Assembly: GCF_001296025.1 (NCBI RefSeq)
Contig: NZ_LJHV01000016.1
Coordinates: forward strand, 1 to 59,022
DNA from: Porphyrobacter sp. AAP60
Lineage (GTDB): Bacteria; Pseudomonadota; Alphaproteobacteria; Sphingomonadales; Sphingomonadaceae
DNA length: 59,022 nt
Direction of reading: 5' to 3'
How positions within the stretch are numbered: the stretch's first letter is position 1; each line of letters opens with the position of its first letter. Shown here one piece after another: positions 26,636 through 34,780 of the stretch. The position numbers and the translations under genes were made by a program. Under the pieces are notes generated by a model that was not told the DNA's origin, did no database searches, and was given only the letters and a program-made list of their open reading frames with translations.

Positions 26636-27679
26636 ATGGGCCGACGACCCTCCCGTGCCGGACATCCGGCTCTTTCGCCCGACCCGCGCGGTATCCCTGA
26701 ACCTCGCCGCGCACGCGTTGATCTGACTTTCGAAAACCAGTCGCTGCTCGGCCCGTTGTTCGGCCAGTTCGATGCCAATCTGGTGCAGGTCGAAAACCGG
26801 CTGGGCGTGTTCATCCACGCGCGCGGGCATCAGGTGGTGATCGAAGGGCCGGAGGACGATGTCGGCCGCGCCCGCGAAACGCTGAAAACCATGTATGACC
26901 GGCTGGCGCGCGGCGAGGCGCTGGATAGCGGCGCGATTGAAGCGATGATCGCAATGTCATCCGAACCGACGCTGGAAGGGATCATTTCGGGCGAGTCCGA
27001 CGGCCCGCCGATCATGATCCGCACGCGCAAGAAAACCATCGTGCCCCGCTCGGCCACACAGATCGAATATATGCGCAGCCTGGCGCGCGATGACATCATC
27101 TTCGCCCTTGGCCCGGCAGGCACTGGCAAGACCTATCTCGCCGTGGCGCAGGCGGTCAGCCAGCTCATCACCGGCAACGTCCAGCGCCTGATCCTGTCGC
27201 GTCCGGCGGTGGAGGCGGGCGAAAAGCTGGGCTTTCTGCCGGGGGACATGAAAGAGAAGGTCGATCCCTATCTGCGGCCCCTGTATGATGCGCTGAACGA
27301 TTGCATGCCGCCCGAACAGGTGGAGAGGCGTCTGGCCAATGGCGAGATCGAGATCGCGCCGATCGCCTTCATGCGCGGGCGCACACTGGCGGACAGCTTC
27401 ATCATCCTCGACGAAGCGCAGAACACCACGCGCGAACAGATGAAGATGTTCCTGACCCGCTTTGGCCAGAACAGCCGGATGGTGATCTGCGGCGATCCGC
27501 GGCAGGTCGATATCCCCGGCGGGCCGCGCATGAGCGGGCTGAACGATGCGGTCGAACGGCTGGAGGGTGTGGAAGGCTTCGGCACAATCCGCTTTTCCGC
27601 CGCCGATGTGGTGCGCCATCCGATTGTGGGCCGGATCGTCGAGGCGTATGAAGGCAATGGTGAGGGCGAGGGGGCTTAG
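26636..27679 (+). CDS. phoH: PhoH family ATPase
   Basis: This 347-residue protein has an N-terminal region of KH-like character (about residues 35-95) and a C-terminal PhoH ATPase domain. Walker A is GPAGTGKTYL near residues 160-169, and Walker B is IILDEAQNTT. PhoH-like proteins next to ybeY are linked to RNA metabolism. The ribosome site AAAGGA precedes the ATG. The stop codon is immediately followed by the GTG of the next gene, which is not a usual neighbour. Confidence 0.93.
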   Translation: MGRRPSRAGHPALSPDPRGIPEPRRARVDLTFENQSLLGPLFGQFDANLVQVENRLGVFIHARGHQVVIEGPEDDVGRARETLKTMYDRLARGEALDSGAIEAMIAMSSEPTLEGIISGESDGPPIMIRTRKKTIVPRSATQIEYMRSLARDDIIFALGPAGTGKTYLAVAQAVSQLITGNVQRLILSRPAVEAGEKLGFLPGDMKEKVDPYLRPLYDALNDCMPPEQVERRLANGEIEIAPIAFMRGRTLADSFIILDEAQNTTREQMKMFLTRFGQNSRMVICGDPRQVDIPGGPRMSGLNDAVERLEGVEGFGTIRFSAADVVRHPIVGRIVEAYEGNGEGEGA

Positions 27680-29020
27680 GTGGGTTTCAAGCGGATAGTA
27701 TTCACTTGGCTGGGCGTGTTCGCTGCGGTCTGTGCGGCCCCGCTTGCTGCGCAGGATGAACCCGTAGCCGAGGTGATTTTTACCGACGTGCGGATTTTTG
27801 ATGGAACGTCGGATAGGCTATCGCCTGCCACCAATGTTCTTGTGCGCGGGAATATCATTGCGGCGATCGGCGCAGAAATCCGTGCCGAAAGCGACAATGC
27901 AGCGGTGATCGAAGGGCGCGGGGGCACGCTGATTCCGGGCCTCATCGACAACCATGTCCACATGATGTTCAACAGCCTCTCGCCCGCGCAAATGTCCGAT
28001 CCCGATATGGGGCTGGAAAAGGTCATGCAGCTTTCTGCCGGACAGGCGCGGGCCATGTTGCTGCGCGGCTTTACCTCGGTGCGCGATGTTGGCGGGCCTT
28101 CGTTTGAACTCAAGCGCCTGATCGATAGCGGCAGGATCATGGGGCCGCGCATCTGGCCTTCGGGGCCGATGATTTCGCAGACTTCGGGCCATGCCGATCT
28201 GCGCGGCCCGAACGAACCGTCGCGCCGCTTTTCCGGGAAGGTGCCGCTGGCCGAGCAGGTCTGGGCCAGCGTAATCGCCGACGGACGCGCAGAAGTGCTG
28301 ACCGCGGTGCGCGAGAACCTGCGATTGGGCGCAAGCCAGATCAAGATTGCAGCGGGCGGCGGTACCAGTTCCGAATATGATCCGCTTGATGTCACCCAAT
28401 ACACGCTCGACGAGATGCAGGCGGCGGTTGATGCGGCGTCGGACTGGAACACCTATGTCACTGTCCACGCCTATCACCCCAAGTCGGTGCGCCGCGCGAT
28501 CGAGGCCGGGGTCAAGGTGATTGAACATGGCAACCTGCTGGACGAGGACACGCTAAAGTTGATGGCCGACAAGGGCATCTGGCTGTCCGGCCAGATGCTG
28601 GTCGATTCGACCGAAGCGATGGACCCGAAGCGCCGCGAAAAGCGCAAGCCGGTGATCGAGGGCCAGCGGATTGTCTGGCCCATGGCCAAGCGGCTCGGCG
28701 TGAAGCTTGCCTGGGGAACCGATTTTCTGTTCGAGCCGGAATTGAACGCGCAGCAGAACACCTACCTGCTGCGGTTGAAGCCCTATTTCACGCCGGCCGA
28801 ATTGCTGCGCCTTGCCACCAATGACAATGCCGCTTTGCTGGCGATGTCAGGGCCGCGCAGTCCATACGAAGGGCGGCTGGGGGTCGTGGAAGTGGGAGCG
28901 CTTGCCGATCTTATTCTGGTGGACGGCGATCCGCTCGCCAACATCGATCTGATCGGCGATCCCGAAGGCAAGTTCGTGGTAATCATGAAAAATGGCGAAC
29001 TTGTGAAGGGCGGGCGTTAA
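27680..29020 (+). CDS. Secreted amidohydrolase (imidazolonepropionase-like)
   Basis: This 446-residue metal-dependent hydrolase has a signal peptide (hydrophobic to about residue 24, ending APLAAQ). The metal site is given by His92 and His94 (NHVHMM), a lysine in QIKIAAGGG, a histidine in VHAYHP, a histidine in IEHGN and an aspartate in GTDF. Families of this type include prolidases and carboxypeptidases acting on dipeptides or small amides. The GTG start abuts the phoH stop with no gap. It interrupts the normally contiguous phoH-ybeY pair, which suggests an insertion that kept the operon readable. Confidence 0.88.
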   Translation: MGFKRIVFTWLGVFAAVCAAPLAAQDEPVAEVIFTDVRIFDGTSDRLSPATNVLVRGNIIAAIGAEIRAESDNAAVIEGRGGTLIPGLIDNHVHMMFNSLSPAQMSDPDMGLEKVMQLSAGQARAMLLRGFTSVRDVGGPSFELKRLIDSGRIMGPRIWPSGPMISQTSGHADLRGPNEPSRRFSGKVPLAEQVWASVIADGRAEVLTAVRENLRLGASQIKIAAGGGTSSEYDPLDVTQYTLDEMQAAVDAASDWNTYVTVHAYHPKSVRRAIEAGVKVIEHGNLLDEDTLKLMADKGIWLSGQMLVDSTEAMDPKRREKRKPVIEGQRIVWPMAKRLGVKLAWGTDFLFEPELNAQQNTYLLRLKPYFTPAELLRLATNDNAALLAMSGPRSPYEGRLGVVEVGALADLILVDGDPLANIDLIGDPEGKFVVIMKNGELVKGGR

Positions 29021-29094
29021 ATGCTGGCTTGCCCGCTGCGCTGTGCCTGCCACGGCGGTTGTCCGATGCATAATCCGCGCTAAGGCGGCACCCC

Positions 29095-29574
29095 ATGCAA
29101 CTTGATATCGACATCGAAGGCTGGCCTGCGGGTGATTGGGACGCGCTGGCGGAGCGGGCGGCGCAGGCCGCAGGCGCTGGTGAGCCGCTGCTCGCCAACC
29201 CGCGCCTGATTGCCAGCCTGCTGTTTACCTCGGACGCTGAAGTCCACATCCTCAACCGCGAATGGCGGCAGCGGGACAAGCCCACCAATGTGCTCAGCTT
29301 CCCGATGCTGGAGCGCGGCGAACTCGAAGCGCTCAGGCCAGAAGGCCCGCCGGCGATGCTCGGCGATATTGCGCTGGCTTATGAAACCTGCGCGCGCGAA
29401 GCGGCGGAGAAGGGTGTGCCACTGGAAGCCCACGCCGCGCATCTGATCGTCCACGGCCTGCTGCATCTGGCAGGCCACGATCATGTCGATTCCGACGCAC
29501 AGGCCGAACAAATGGAGGCGTTGGAAACAGCAATACTTGCAAAACTGGGCATCGCTGACCCATATGGCGCATGA
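29095..29574 (+). CDS. ybeY: Endoribonuclease YbeY, rRNA maturation factor
   Basis: This 159-residue protein carries the YbeY zinc signature HGLLHLAGHDH with His120, His124 and His130. It acts in 16S rRNA 3'-end maturation and ribosome quality control. The NVLSFP segment near residues 65-70 is conserved. It follows the amidohydrolase after 74 bases and precedes the CorC-like gene by 27 bases. Confidence 0.96.
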   Translation: MQLDIDIEGWPAGDWDALAERAAQAAGAGEPLLANPRLIASLLFTSDAEVHILNREWRQRDKPTNVLSFPMLERGELEALRPEGPPAMLGDIALAYETCAREAAEKGVPLEAHAAHLIVHGLLHLAGHDHVDSDAQAEQMEALETAILAKLGIADPYGA

Positions 29575-29601
29575 ACACCGCTAGGAGCAGCGACTAAGGC
29601 C

Positions 29602-30531
29602 ATGGCCGATTCCAATCTTTCCGCGTCCCAATCGGGAGACGCGGACAGTAGCAGCGGGCTTTGGCCTGCCTTGCGCAAAATCTTCGGGCTGGAAGCCGCG
29701 CGTTCTCTGCGCGAACAGCTTGAAGAAGCGATTGACGAGCACGAGGACGAAAACGGTGCCTCAGGCTCGGATGCGGGTGGCAACGCAGGGGGCGACCTTT
29801 CGCGGGTTGAACGCCAGATGTTGCGCAACCTTCTGCACTTTTCCGAACATGATGCCGATGATGTCGCCGTGCCGCGCGGAGAGATTATTGCGGTTGATGC
29901 CGAAATCAGCTGGGCGGACATGGTCGCAGCGTTCAGCGAACACGGCCATTCGCGCATGCCAGTATACCGCGAAACGCTGGATCAGGTGATCGGGATGATC
30001 CACATCAAGGATGTGTTCCCGTTCCTCGCCGATGGCACTCCGCCGCCCGAGGATTGGACGACGCTGATGCGCCAGCCGCTATACGTGCCGCAGGCGCGCG
30101 GCGCGCTGGATGTGCTGGCCGATATGCGCACCCAGCGGGTGCACCTTGCGATCGTGCTCGACGAGTTTTCGGGCACTGACGGTCTCATCACGATCGAAGA
30201 TCTGGTCGAGGAAATTGTCGGTGATATCGAGGATGAACACGATGATGCGCCGCAAGCGCTGTGCGTCTCCATCGGCGAAGGGATGTGGGATTGCGATGCC
30301 CGCGCCGAGCTTGACGATATCGCCGAGCAGATCGATCCGCGCTTGGCCGAGGTGGAAGAGGCAGTCGATACTTTAGGCGGGCTGGCCTTCGTTCTGGCAG
30401 AAGCCGTGCCGCCGGTTGGCGCGATGCTGGAACATCCCAGCGGTTGGCGGATTGAAGTGACAGCGGGCGACGAAACCCACGTCACCCGGCTGCGGCTGCA
30501 CCCGCCTGAAGTTGCGAACGAGATGCAATAG
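29602..30531 (+). CDS. CorC/HlyC-type CBS-domain transporter-associated protein
   Basis: This 309-residue protein has two CBS domains (about residues 90-210, with VPRGEIIAVDAE and GLITIEDLVEEIVGDI) and a C-terminal CorC_HlyC domain. The family is linked to Mg2+/Co2+ homeostasis and sits beside ybeY in many genomes. The hydrophobic DUF21 domain of longer relatives is absent, which fits the soluble CorC form. In many proteobacteria lnt follows; here a LysR gene does. Confidence 0.9.
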   Translation: MADSNLSASQSGDADSSSGLWPALRKIFGLEAARSLREQLEEAIDEHEDENGASGSDAGGNAGGDLSRVERQMLRNLLHFSEHDADDVAVPRGEIIAVDAEISWADMVAAFSEHGHSRMPVYRETLDQVIGMIHIKDVFPFLADGTPPPEDWTTLMRQPLYVPQARGALDVLADMRTQRVHLAIVLDEFSGTDGLITIEDLVEEIVGDIEDEHDDAPQALCVSIGEGMWDCDARAELDDIAEQIDPRLAEVEEAVDTLGGLAFVLAEAVPPVGAMLEHPSGWRIEVTAGDETHVTRLRLHPPEVANEMQ

Positions 30532-30560
30532 GCGCAACTGCGCAGCGCCGTCTGCATTTT
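30531..30560 (+). terminator. Probable terminator after corC-like gene
   Basis: GGCGC at 30531-30535 pairs with GCGCC at 30545-30549, with additional TGCGCA self-pairing in the loop, followed by a T-rich stretch (ATTTTTTC, then a second ATTTTTT). It begins at the last base of the corC-like stop. Confidence 0.5.
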
Positions 30561-30623
30561 TTCTTCGATTTTTTGCATCCAAATTGCGTCTCGGGCGTAT
30601 CTCCGGCATCAAGGAGAGAGTTC

Positions 30624-31508
30624 ATGCCTGCACGCCGTCTGCCCCCATTGCGCGCGCTCGAAGCGTTCATGCGCACCGTCCGCCTCGGCTCGGCGCGTGC
30701 GGCGGCGGAAGAAATCGGCCTCAGCCCTTCGGCCCTTTCGCGGCGGATCAGCAATCTTGAAGAATTCGTCGGCAAAAAGCTGTTCACCCGCGCGCGTCAG
30801 TCGATGCAGCTGACCGACGAGGGCCAAGCGTTTTACGAGGCTGTGAACCCGCATATGGAAGCGCTGGCCCGCGCGGTGGAAAGCCAGTCGGATAATATCG
30901 CGCTGCTGCGGCTGCGGCTGGGCGTGCTGCCGATGTTCGGTAGCCAGCGCCTGTTCCCGCGACTGGGCGAACTGCGCAAGCGCCACCCGCTGCTGCACAT
31001 CGACATCGATACCGCCCCGCATCTGGAAGACCGGGTGGGCGATACTCTGGATGCCGCGATCATTCTGTCACGCGGCCCGGCCAGCGGCTTGCACGCGGTG
31101 CGGCTCGACCACAATCTCGTCCATGCGATTTGCAGCAAGGACATTTCGCGCGCCATCGGCAACGAGGTAACCCCCGAATCGCTCGCCAAGCAGACCTTCC
31201 TGATCCACAACGAACTGCCCGAAAGCTTTGCCGCGTGGAAGAAGGCCAACGGGCTTGAAGGCATGACCCCGGCGGCAATCGATCATTACGATTCGGGCGC
31301 GCTGATGCTGGAGGCAGCAGCACAGGGCCTCGGCATTGCGATCATGCATGATGATCACCTGCGCCGCGCCAATGACAACCGCCTGATCAACCTGCCCGGC
31401 GCGCCGGTCGAGAGCCCATATAGCTACTGGTTCGTGTGCAAACCGGTGTCGCTGGAGAGCCGCCCAGTGCGGATTTTCCACGATTGGCTTGTACGCGCGG
31501 GATTGTAG
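30624..31508 (+). CDS. LysR-type transcriptional regulator (GcvA-like)
   Basis: This 294-residue protein has a LysR winged helix (residues 5-65, with SARAAAEEIGLSPSALSRRISNLE) and a periplasmic-binding-like effector domain. The opening PPLRALEAF resembles the GcvA/AmpR branch. The ATG at 30624 follows an AAGGAG ribosome site; earlier in-frame codons are not needed. No divergent target gene sits beside it, as the upstream neighbour is corC-like on the same strand, so the regulon is unknown. Confidence 0.92.
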   Translation: MPARRLPPLRALEAFMRTVRLGSARAAAEEIGLSPSALSRRISNLEEFVGKKLFTRARQSMQLTDEGQAFYEAVNPHMEALARAVESQSDNIALLRLRLGVLPMFGSQRLFPRLGELRKRHPLLHIDIDTAPHLEDRVGDTLDAAIILSRGPASGLHAVRLDHNLVHAICSKDISRAIGNEVTPESLAKQTFLIHNELPESFAAWKKANGLEGMTPAAIDHYDSGALMLEAAAQGLGIAIMHDDHLRRANDNRLINLPGAPVESPYSYWFVCKPVSLESRPVRIFHDWLVRAGL

Positions 31509-31548
31509 GTTTTGCGATCGCGCTGGCGCGCGATGCATACCTCCCGCT

Positions 31549-31609
31549 CCGCCTCCCCACCCGGACACCATAACATAGTGGTACTATTGGTGGCCGGGTG
31601 GGGAGGCGG
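31549..31609. terminator. Large bidirectional stem-loop between convergent genes
   Basis: CCGCCTCCCCACCCGG (31549-31564) and CCGGGTGGGGAGGCGG (31594-31609) are a perfect 16-bp inverted repeat with a 29-base loop that can pair further (CACCATA with TATTGGTG). It separates the LysR gene from the convergent acyltransferase and may stop transcription from both sides, though no T-run is present. Confidence 0.6.
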
Positions 31610-31627
31610 GGCGGGTGGTCTGCGACC

Positions 31628-32476
31628 TTACAAGGACGCCTCATAGCGCACTGGCGGCACTGTGTGCGCAAAGGGGCGCAGCGGCTTTCCGAGAATCTCG
31701 ATCAGCGCTTCCTCGATCCGGCGGCGCGATTCCTGGCTGATCGCCTTGCGCCCGCGGAAATCTTCGGGGCTGAAAGGTTCCAGATAATGCAGCCGAACCT
31801 TGAAGCTGCCCTTGCGGGACAGGACGCGTTTGGCGTTATTGACGCCGCCTTCCTCGCCGATCCAGCCGATCCATTCGGCCACCGGGCCGTAATCCATGAT
31901 CACCGGCTGCACCAACACGCCCGGCGGCGGTGGTTCGAGCACTGACAGCATGGAGGTCTTGAACGGCAGCAGCGATTGCCCATCGGTGGTGGTGCCTTCG
32001 GGGAAGACCGTGACCGACCAGTTATCGACCAGTGCCTCTTTCAGGGCATTGATCTGTTCGGCCACGCCCATGCGGTTTTCCCGCTTGACGAAGACAGTGC
32101 GGTTGAGGCTCGCCAGCCAGCCGACCACGGGTGCTTCGGCCAATTCGGCCTTGGCGACAAAGGCCGTGCCGCTGGCGCCTGCCAGCGCGAGAATATCAAT
32201 CCACGACAGGTGATTGGCGACAAAGAATACGTCGCGTTTCAAATGGGTGCCAACCACCTCCACCCGCGCCCCGCACACCCGCGCGGCATAGCGCAAGAAC
32301 AGCATCGGGAAGGGCGATCCATAGGCCAGCGCCCGGAACAGGTAATGCAACGGCACGAACACGATCAGCAGCGCAATCAGGCCCGCCGCACGCAAGGCAA
32401 TTCGCATCCATCCCGCAGCCGAGACCGGCGTTGGCTCGCCCCGCGCTGCGGCGGCGCGCAATTCCGCGTCAGTCAT
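31628..32476 (-). CDS. plsC: 1-acyl-sn-glycerol-3-phosphate acyltransferase-like protein
   Basis: This 282-residue membrane-associated acyltransferase makes phosphatidic acid or a related lipid. The HX4D motif is His89 to Asp94 in NHLSWID and the glycerolphosphate-binding motif is FPEGTT. One hydrophobic segment at about residues 25-45 anchors it. The ATG at 32476 was chosen, nine bases after a TTG that abuts the fur stop, so fur and this gene are read together. The order rimI-mucR-fur-plsC points the same way as in related genomes. Confidence 0.9.
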   Translation of the reverse strand: MTDAELRAAAARGEPTPVSAAGWMRIALRAAGLIALLIVFVPLHYLFRALAYGSPFPMLFLRYAARVCGARVEVVGTHLKRDVFFVANHLSWIDILALAGASGTAFVAKAELAEAPVVGWLASLNRTVFVKRENRMGVAEQINALKEALVDNWSVTVFPEGTTTDGQSLLPFKTSMLSVLEPPPPGVLVQPVIMDYGPVAEWIGWIGEEGGVNNAKRVLSRKGSFKVRLHYLEPFSPEDFRGRKAISQESRRRIEEALIEILGKPLRPFAHTVPPVRYEASL

Positions 32477-32485
32477 TGCGCGCAA

Positions 32486-32926
32486 TTAATCATTGCGAGA
32501 AAGTCGCACGCCGTAAAGCTCCATGCGGTGATCGACCAGCCTGTAACCCAGGCGCTCGGCAATCTGGCGCTGCAGCGCTTCTACTTCGGGATCGACAAAT
32601 TCGACGACCTTGCCGGTTTCCACATCGATCAGGTGATCGTGATGCGCCTCGGGCACGGGTTCGTAACGTGAACGCCCGTCGCCGAAATCGTGGCGATCAA
32701 GTATGCCGGCTTCTTCGAACAGGCGCACGGTGCGATACACCGTGGCGATCGAGATGCGCGGATCGATGGCGGCGGCGCGGCTGTGCAGCAGCTCGACATC
32801 GGGGTGATCTTCGCTGTCCGATAACACCTTGGCGATCACCCGGCGTTGTTCGGTGATGCGCAGGCCCTTTTCGGCGCAGAGTTGTTCGAGATCGATTTTC
32901 TGGTTCAAGCAAAGCTCCATCGCCAA
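32486..32926 (-). CDS. fur: Fur family transcriptional regulator
   Basis: This 146-residue metalloregulator has an N-terminal winged helix (TEQRRVIAKVL, then SIATVYRTVRLFEEAG) and the metal-sensing HHDHLI at residues 95-100. The structural zinc CxxC pairs of E. coli Fur are absent; the only cysteines are at residues 6 and 17. In alphaproteobacteria Fur homologues may be iron (Fur), manganese (Mur) or heme/iron (Irr) sensors, and the sequence alone does not settle which. The first Met is used; Met3 is an alternative. A hairpin separates it from mucR upstream. Confidence 0.9.
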   Translation of the reverse strand: MAMELCLNQKIDLEQLCAEKGLRITEQRRVIAKVLSDSEDHPDVELLHSRAAAIDPRISIATVYRTVRLFEEAGILDRHDFGDGRSRYEPVPEAHHDHLIDVETGKVVEFVDPEVEALQRQIAERLGYRLVDHRMELYGVRLSRND

Positions 32927-32964
32927 ACGTGGCGTCCGGTACCGGATACGGCCATTCTATAGCA

Positions 32965-32998
32965 AAGCAGCCTCATCTCTATAGAGACGAGGCTGCTT
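32965..32998 (-). terminator. Hairpin downstream of mucR
   Basis: AAGCAGCCTC (32965-32974) and GAGGCTGCTT (32989-32998) pair perfectly, with an inner TCTC/GAGA step. On the reverse strand a short T-stretch follows (CTTTGC). It lies 73 bases after the mucR stop and 39 bases before the fur start, so it probably ends or attenuates mucR transcription before fur. Confidence 0.5.
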
Positions 32999-33070
32999 GC
33001 TCAAGCTGGCTTGCAACCCTCTCAACAGGGGTGGCTAAGCCGGCGACTTATTGCGCGACCTGAGGGCGGA

Positions 33071-33499
33071 TCAGGCCTTCTTGGCGCGGCGCGGACGCAC
33101 CACAGTGCCCGGCTTGCGGCCGAGGCCGATCTTCTTGGCCAGATCGCGGCGTTTTTCCGCATAATTGGGCGCAACCATCGGGTAATCGGATGGCAGACCC
33201 CAGCGCGCGCGGTATTCTTCCGGCGTCATATCGAAGTTGGTGCGAAGATAACGCTTCAGCATCTTCAGCTTCTTGCCATCTTCAAGGCAGACAATGTAAT
33301 CCGGCTTGATCGAATTGCGGATCGAAACTGCGGGCTGCGGCCGCACTTCTTCAACCTCTGCCACTTCGCCAAGGTTGGCGAGGGCGTTGTAAACATTGGT
33401 GATCAATTCAGGGAGATCGCCAACTGCGACATCATTGTTGCCGACATGGGCGGCAACGATGTCGCTGGTCAGCGTGATAAGCGTTTCTTTAATTTCCAT
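33071..33499 (-). CDS. MucR/Ros family transcriptional regulator
   Basis: This 142-residue regulator has the MucR domain with TLITLTSDIVAAHV at the start, CLEDGKKLKMLKRYL in the zinc-finger region, and PEEYRARWGLP then DYPMVAPNYAEKR. MucR proteins control exopolysaccharide, motility and cell-cycle genes in alphaproteobacteria. Of the usual finger ligands, Cys71 and Asp74 are present but both His positions are replaced (Tyr84 and Asn88), so zinc binding may be lost. The ATG at 33499 has a well-spaced AGGA ribosome site; an ATG at 33514 adds five residues. The C-terminal tail is rich in Lys and Arg. Confidence 0.92.
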   Translation of the reverse strand: MEIKETLITLTSDIVAAHVGNNDVAVGDLPELITNVYNALANLGEVAEVEEVRPQPAVSIRNSIKPDYIVCLEDGKKLKMLKRYLRTNFDMTPEEYRARWGLPSDYPMVAPNYAEKRRDLAKKIGLGRKPGTVVRPRRAKKA

Positions 33500-33582
33500 T
33501 TTCGATTCCTGCATAAGTTCCCGACGGCATCTTGATTGTGTGCCTGTTTTTCGCCCATGCCGGACGAAACCATTTTTGGCAA

Positions 33583-33614
33583 CCGCATAGCTTTGCGTAA
33601 TCCGGATTATGCGG
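33583..33614 (-). terminator. Hairpin downstream of rimI
   Basis: CCGCATA (33583-33589) and TATGCGG (33608-33614) pair, and the loop contains the palindrome ATCCGGAT. It lies 14 bases beyond the rimI stop and upstream of mucR. There is no T-run, so it is a weak terminator candidate that could instead belong to the mucR promoter region. Confidence 0.3.
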
Positions 33615-33628
33615 TGGGTAGGGCGAGA

Positions 33629-34105
33629 CTAGATTGAACAGCCAAAAGTAATGGCATCCACTCTCTCGCCATTTTCCATGCGGTAATAGTTTCGCCGCTC
33701 TCCGATAGGTTCGAAACCGAACTTGCTATAGAGATGTATCGCGGGATTGCCGCGTCGCATTTCAAGGAAGATGCGCGTGATACCGCGTGAACTGGCCTGC
33801 GCGAACAAGTGCTTTATCAATGCCGCACCGACCCCGCGCCGCCGAACACCGGGCAACACCGCGATGAGCAACAATTCTTCCTCGTCCAGCACATGGCGGG
33901 TCAGCACGAACCCGGCCGGGCTGGCGGATTGCGCGGCATTATCGGGAATCGGCGTGCCGTCGGCATCCACCACCAGCGCATGGGTGTTGGGCATGGTCAG
34001 TGCATCGGCAATCTGCCTGCGGTTCCACGCCTCACCATAAGCCGGATCGAATGCGGACCCCATCACCGCCATGATCCGGTCGATCAGGGCAGGGCTTGCC
34101 ATCAT
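33629..34105 (-). CDS. rimI: Ribosomal protein S18 alanine N-acetyltransferase-like GNAT protein
   Basis: This 158-residue GNAT acetyltransferase has the acetyl-CoA loop VRRRGVGAAL near residues 84-93 and the C-terminal NPAIHLYSKFGFEPIGERRNYY typical of RimI. RimI acetylates the N-terminus of ribosomal protein S18. The start at 34105 overlaps the tsaB stop (ATGA), the common tsaB-rimI pairing. Confidence 0.92.
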   Translation of the reverse strand: MMASPALIDRIMAVMGSAFDPAYGEAWNRRQIADALTMPNTHALVVDADGTPIPDNAAQSASPAGFVLTRHVLDEEELLLIAVLPGVRRRGVGAALIKHLFAQASSRGITRIFLEMRRGNPAIHLYSKFGFEPIGERRNYYRMENGERVDAITFGCSI

Positions 34106-34728
34106 GCGCGGGTGCGCTCCGCCATCGGAATGGCATCGGCACCGCGGCCATAGATCGGGGTAAGGCGGACGGTCAGCAAGCCTTCTGGCAACAGTGACAC
34201 CCGCGAGGCTTCTGGTAACAATGCGATCGCCTTCCGGTCCTCTCCCAGAAGCGCGGCGAATTCTTTTGCCCGGTTGCCCGCGATCACACCTTGCGCACCC
34301 ACTGCGACAGCTTGCGCCGGCGTGAGCGAGCGCAGGTCTTTGTCCGGCTGGCCGTTGGTGAAATCCTGCACGAACCATTCGCCGTGTCCGCCGTTCATGC
34401 AGACTGTGATCGCGGCGTCGGGATGTTCAGCCTGCGCCTGCGCACCAACCAGCGCAAGCGTGGGGTAGCCCAGCACCTCTGCCCCCCACGCATACCCGAG
34501 CGCGCGGGCAGTCGCCAGGCCGATCCGAACACCGGTAAAGCTTCCGGGACCGAGCGAGACCAGAATGCGCGCCGCTTTGCCTTTATCCGGCAGAGCGGCA
34601 ATCATCGGCACCAGCGCTTCGGCATGGCCGCGCCCCAGCACACGGTGATCATGCGCGATCAGCCGTTCACCCTCGAACAGGGCAACAGAGCACGCTTCCG
34701 AAGCGGTTTCGATGGCAAGCAATCGCAT
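34102..34728 (-). CDS. tsaB: tRNA threonylcarbamoyladenosine biosynthesis protein TsaB
   Basis: This 208-residue member of the Kae1/TsaD-like ASKHA fold works with TsaD and TsaE in making t6A37 on tRNAs. The N-terminal LLAIETAS, HAEALVPMI and the GPGSFTGVRIGL segment near residues 60-72 are diagnostic. The ATG at 34728 matches the family start; an in-frame extension of 41 residues is not protein-like. It is translationally coupled to rimI. Confidence 0.95.
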   Translation of the reverse strand: MRLLAIETASEACSVALFEGERLIAHDHRVLGRGHAEALVPMIAALPDKGKAARILVSLGPGSFTGVRIGLATARALGYAWGAEVLGYPTLALVGAQAQAEHPDAAITVCMNGGHGEWFVQDFTNGQPDKDLRSLTPAQAVAVGAQGVIAGNRAKEFAALLGEDRKAIALLPEASRVSLLPEGLLTVRLTPIYGRGADAIPMAERTRA

Positions 34729-34780
34729 CGTGACGCGCGATGCCTCACGATGCGTGCCTGCGCAAGCAGCGAGATGCGCT

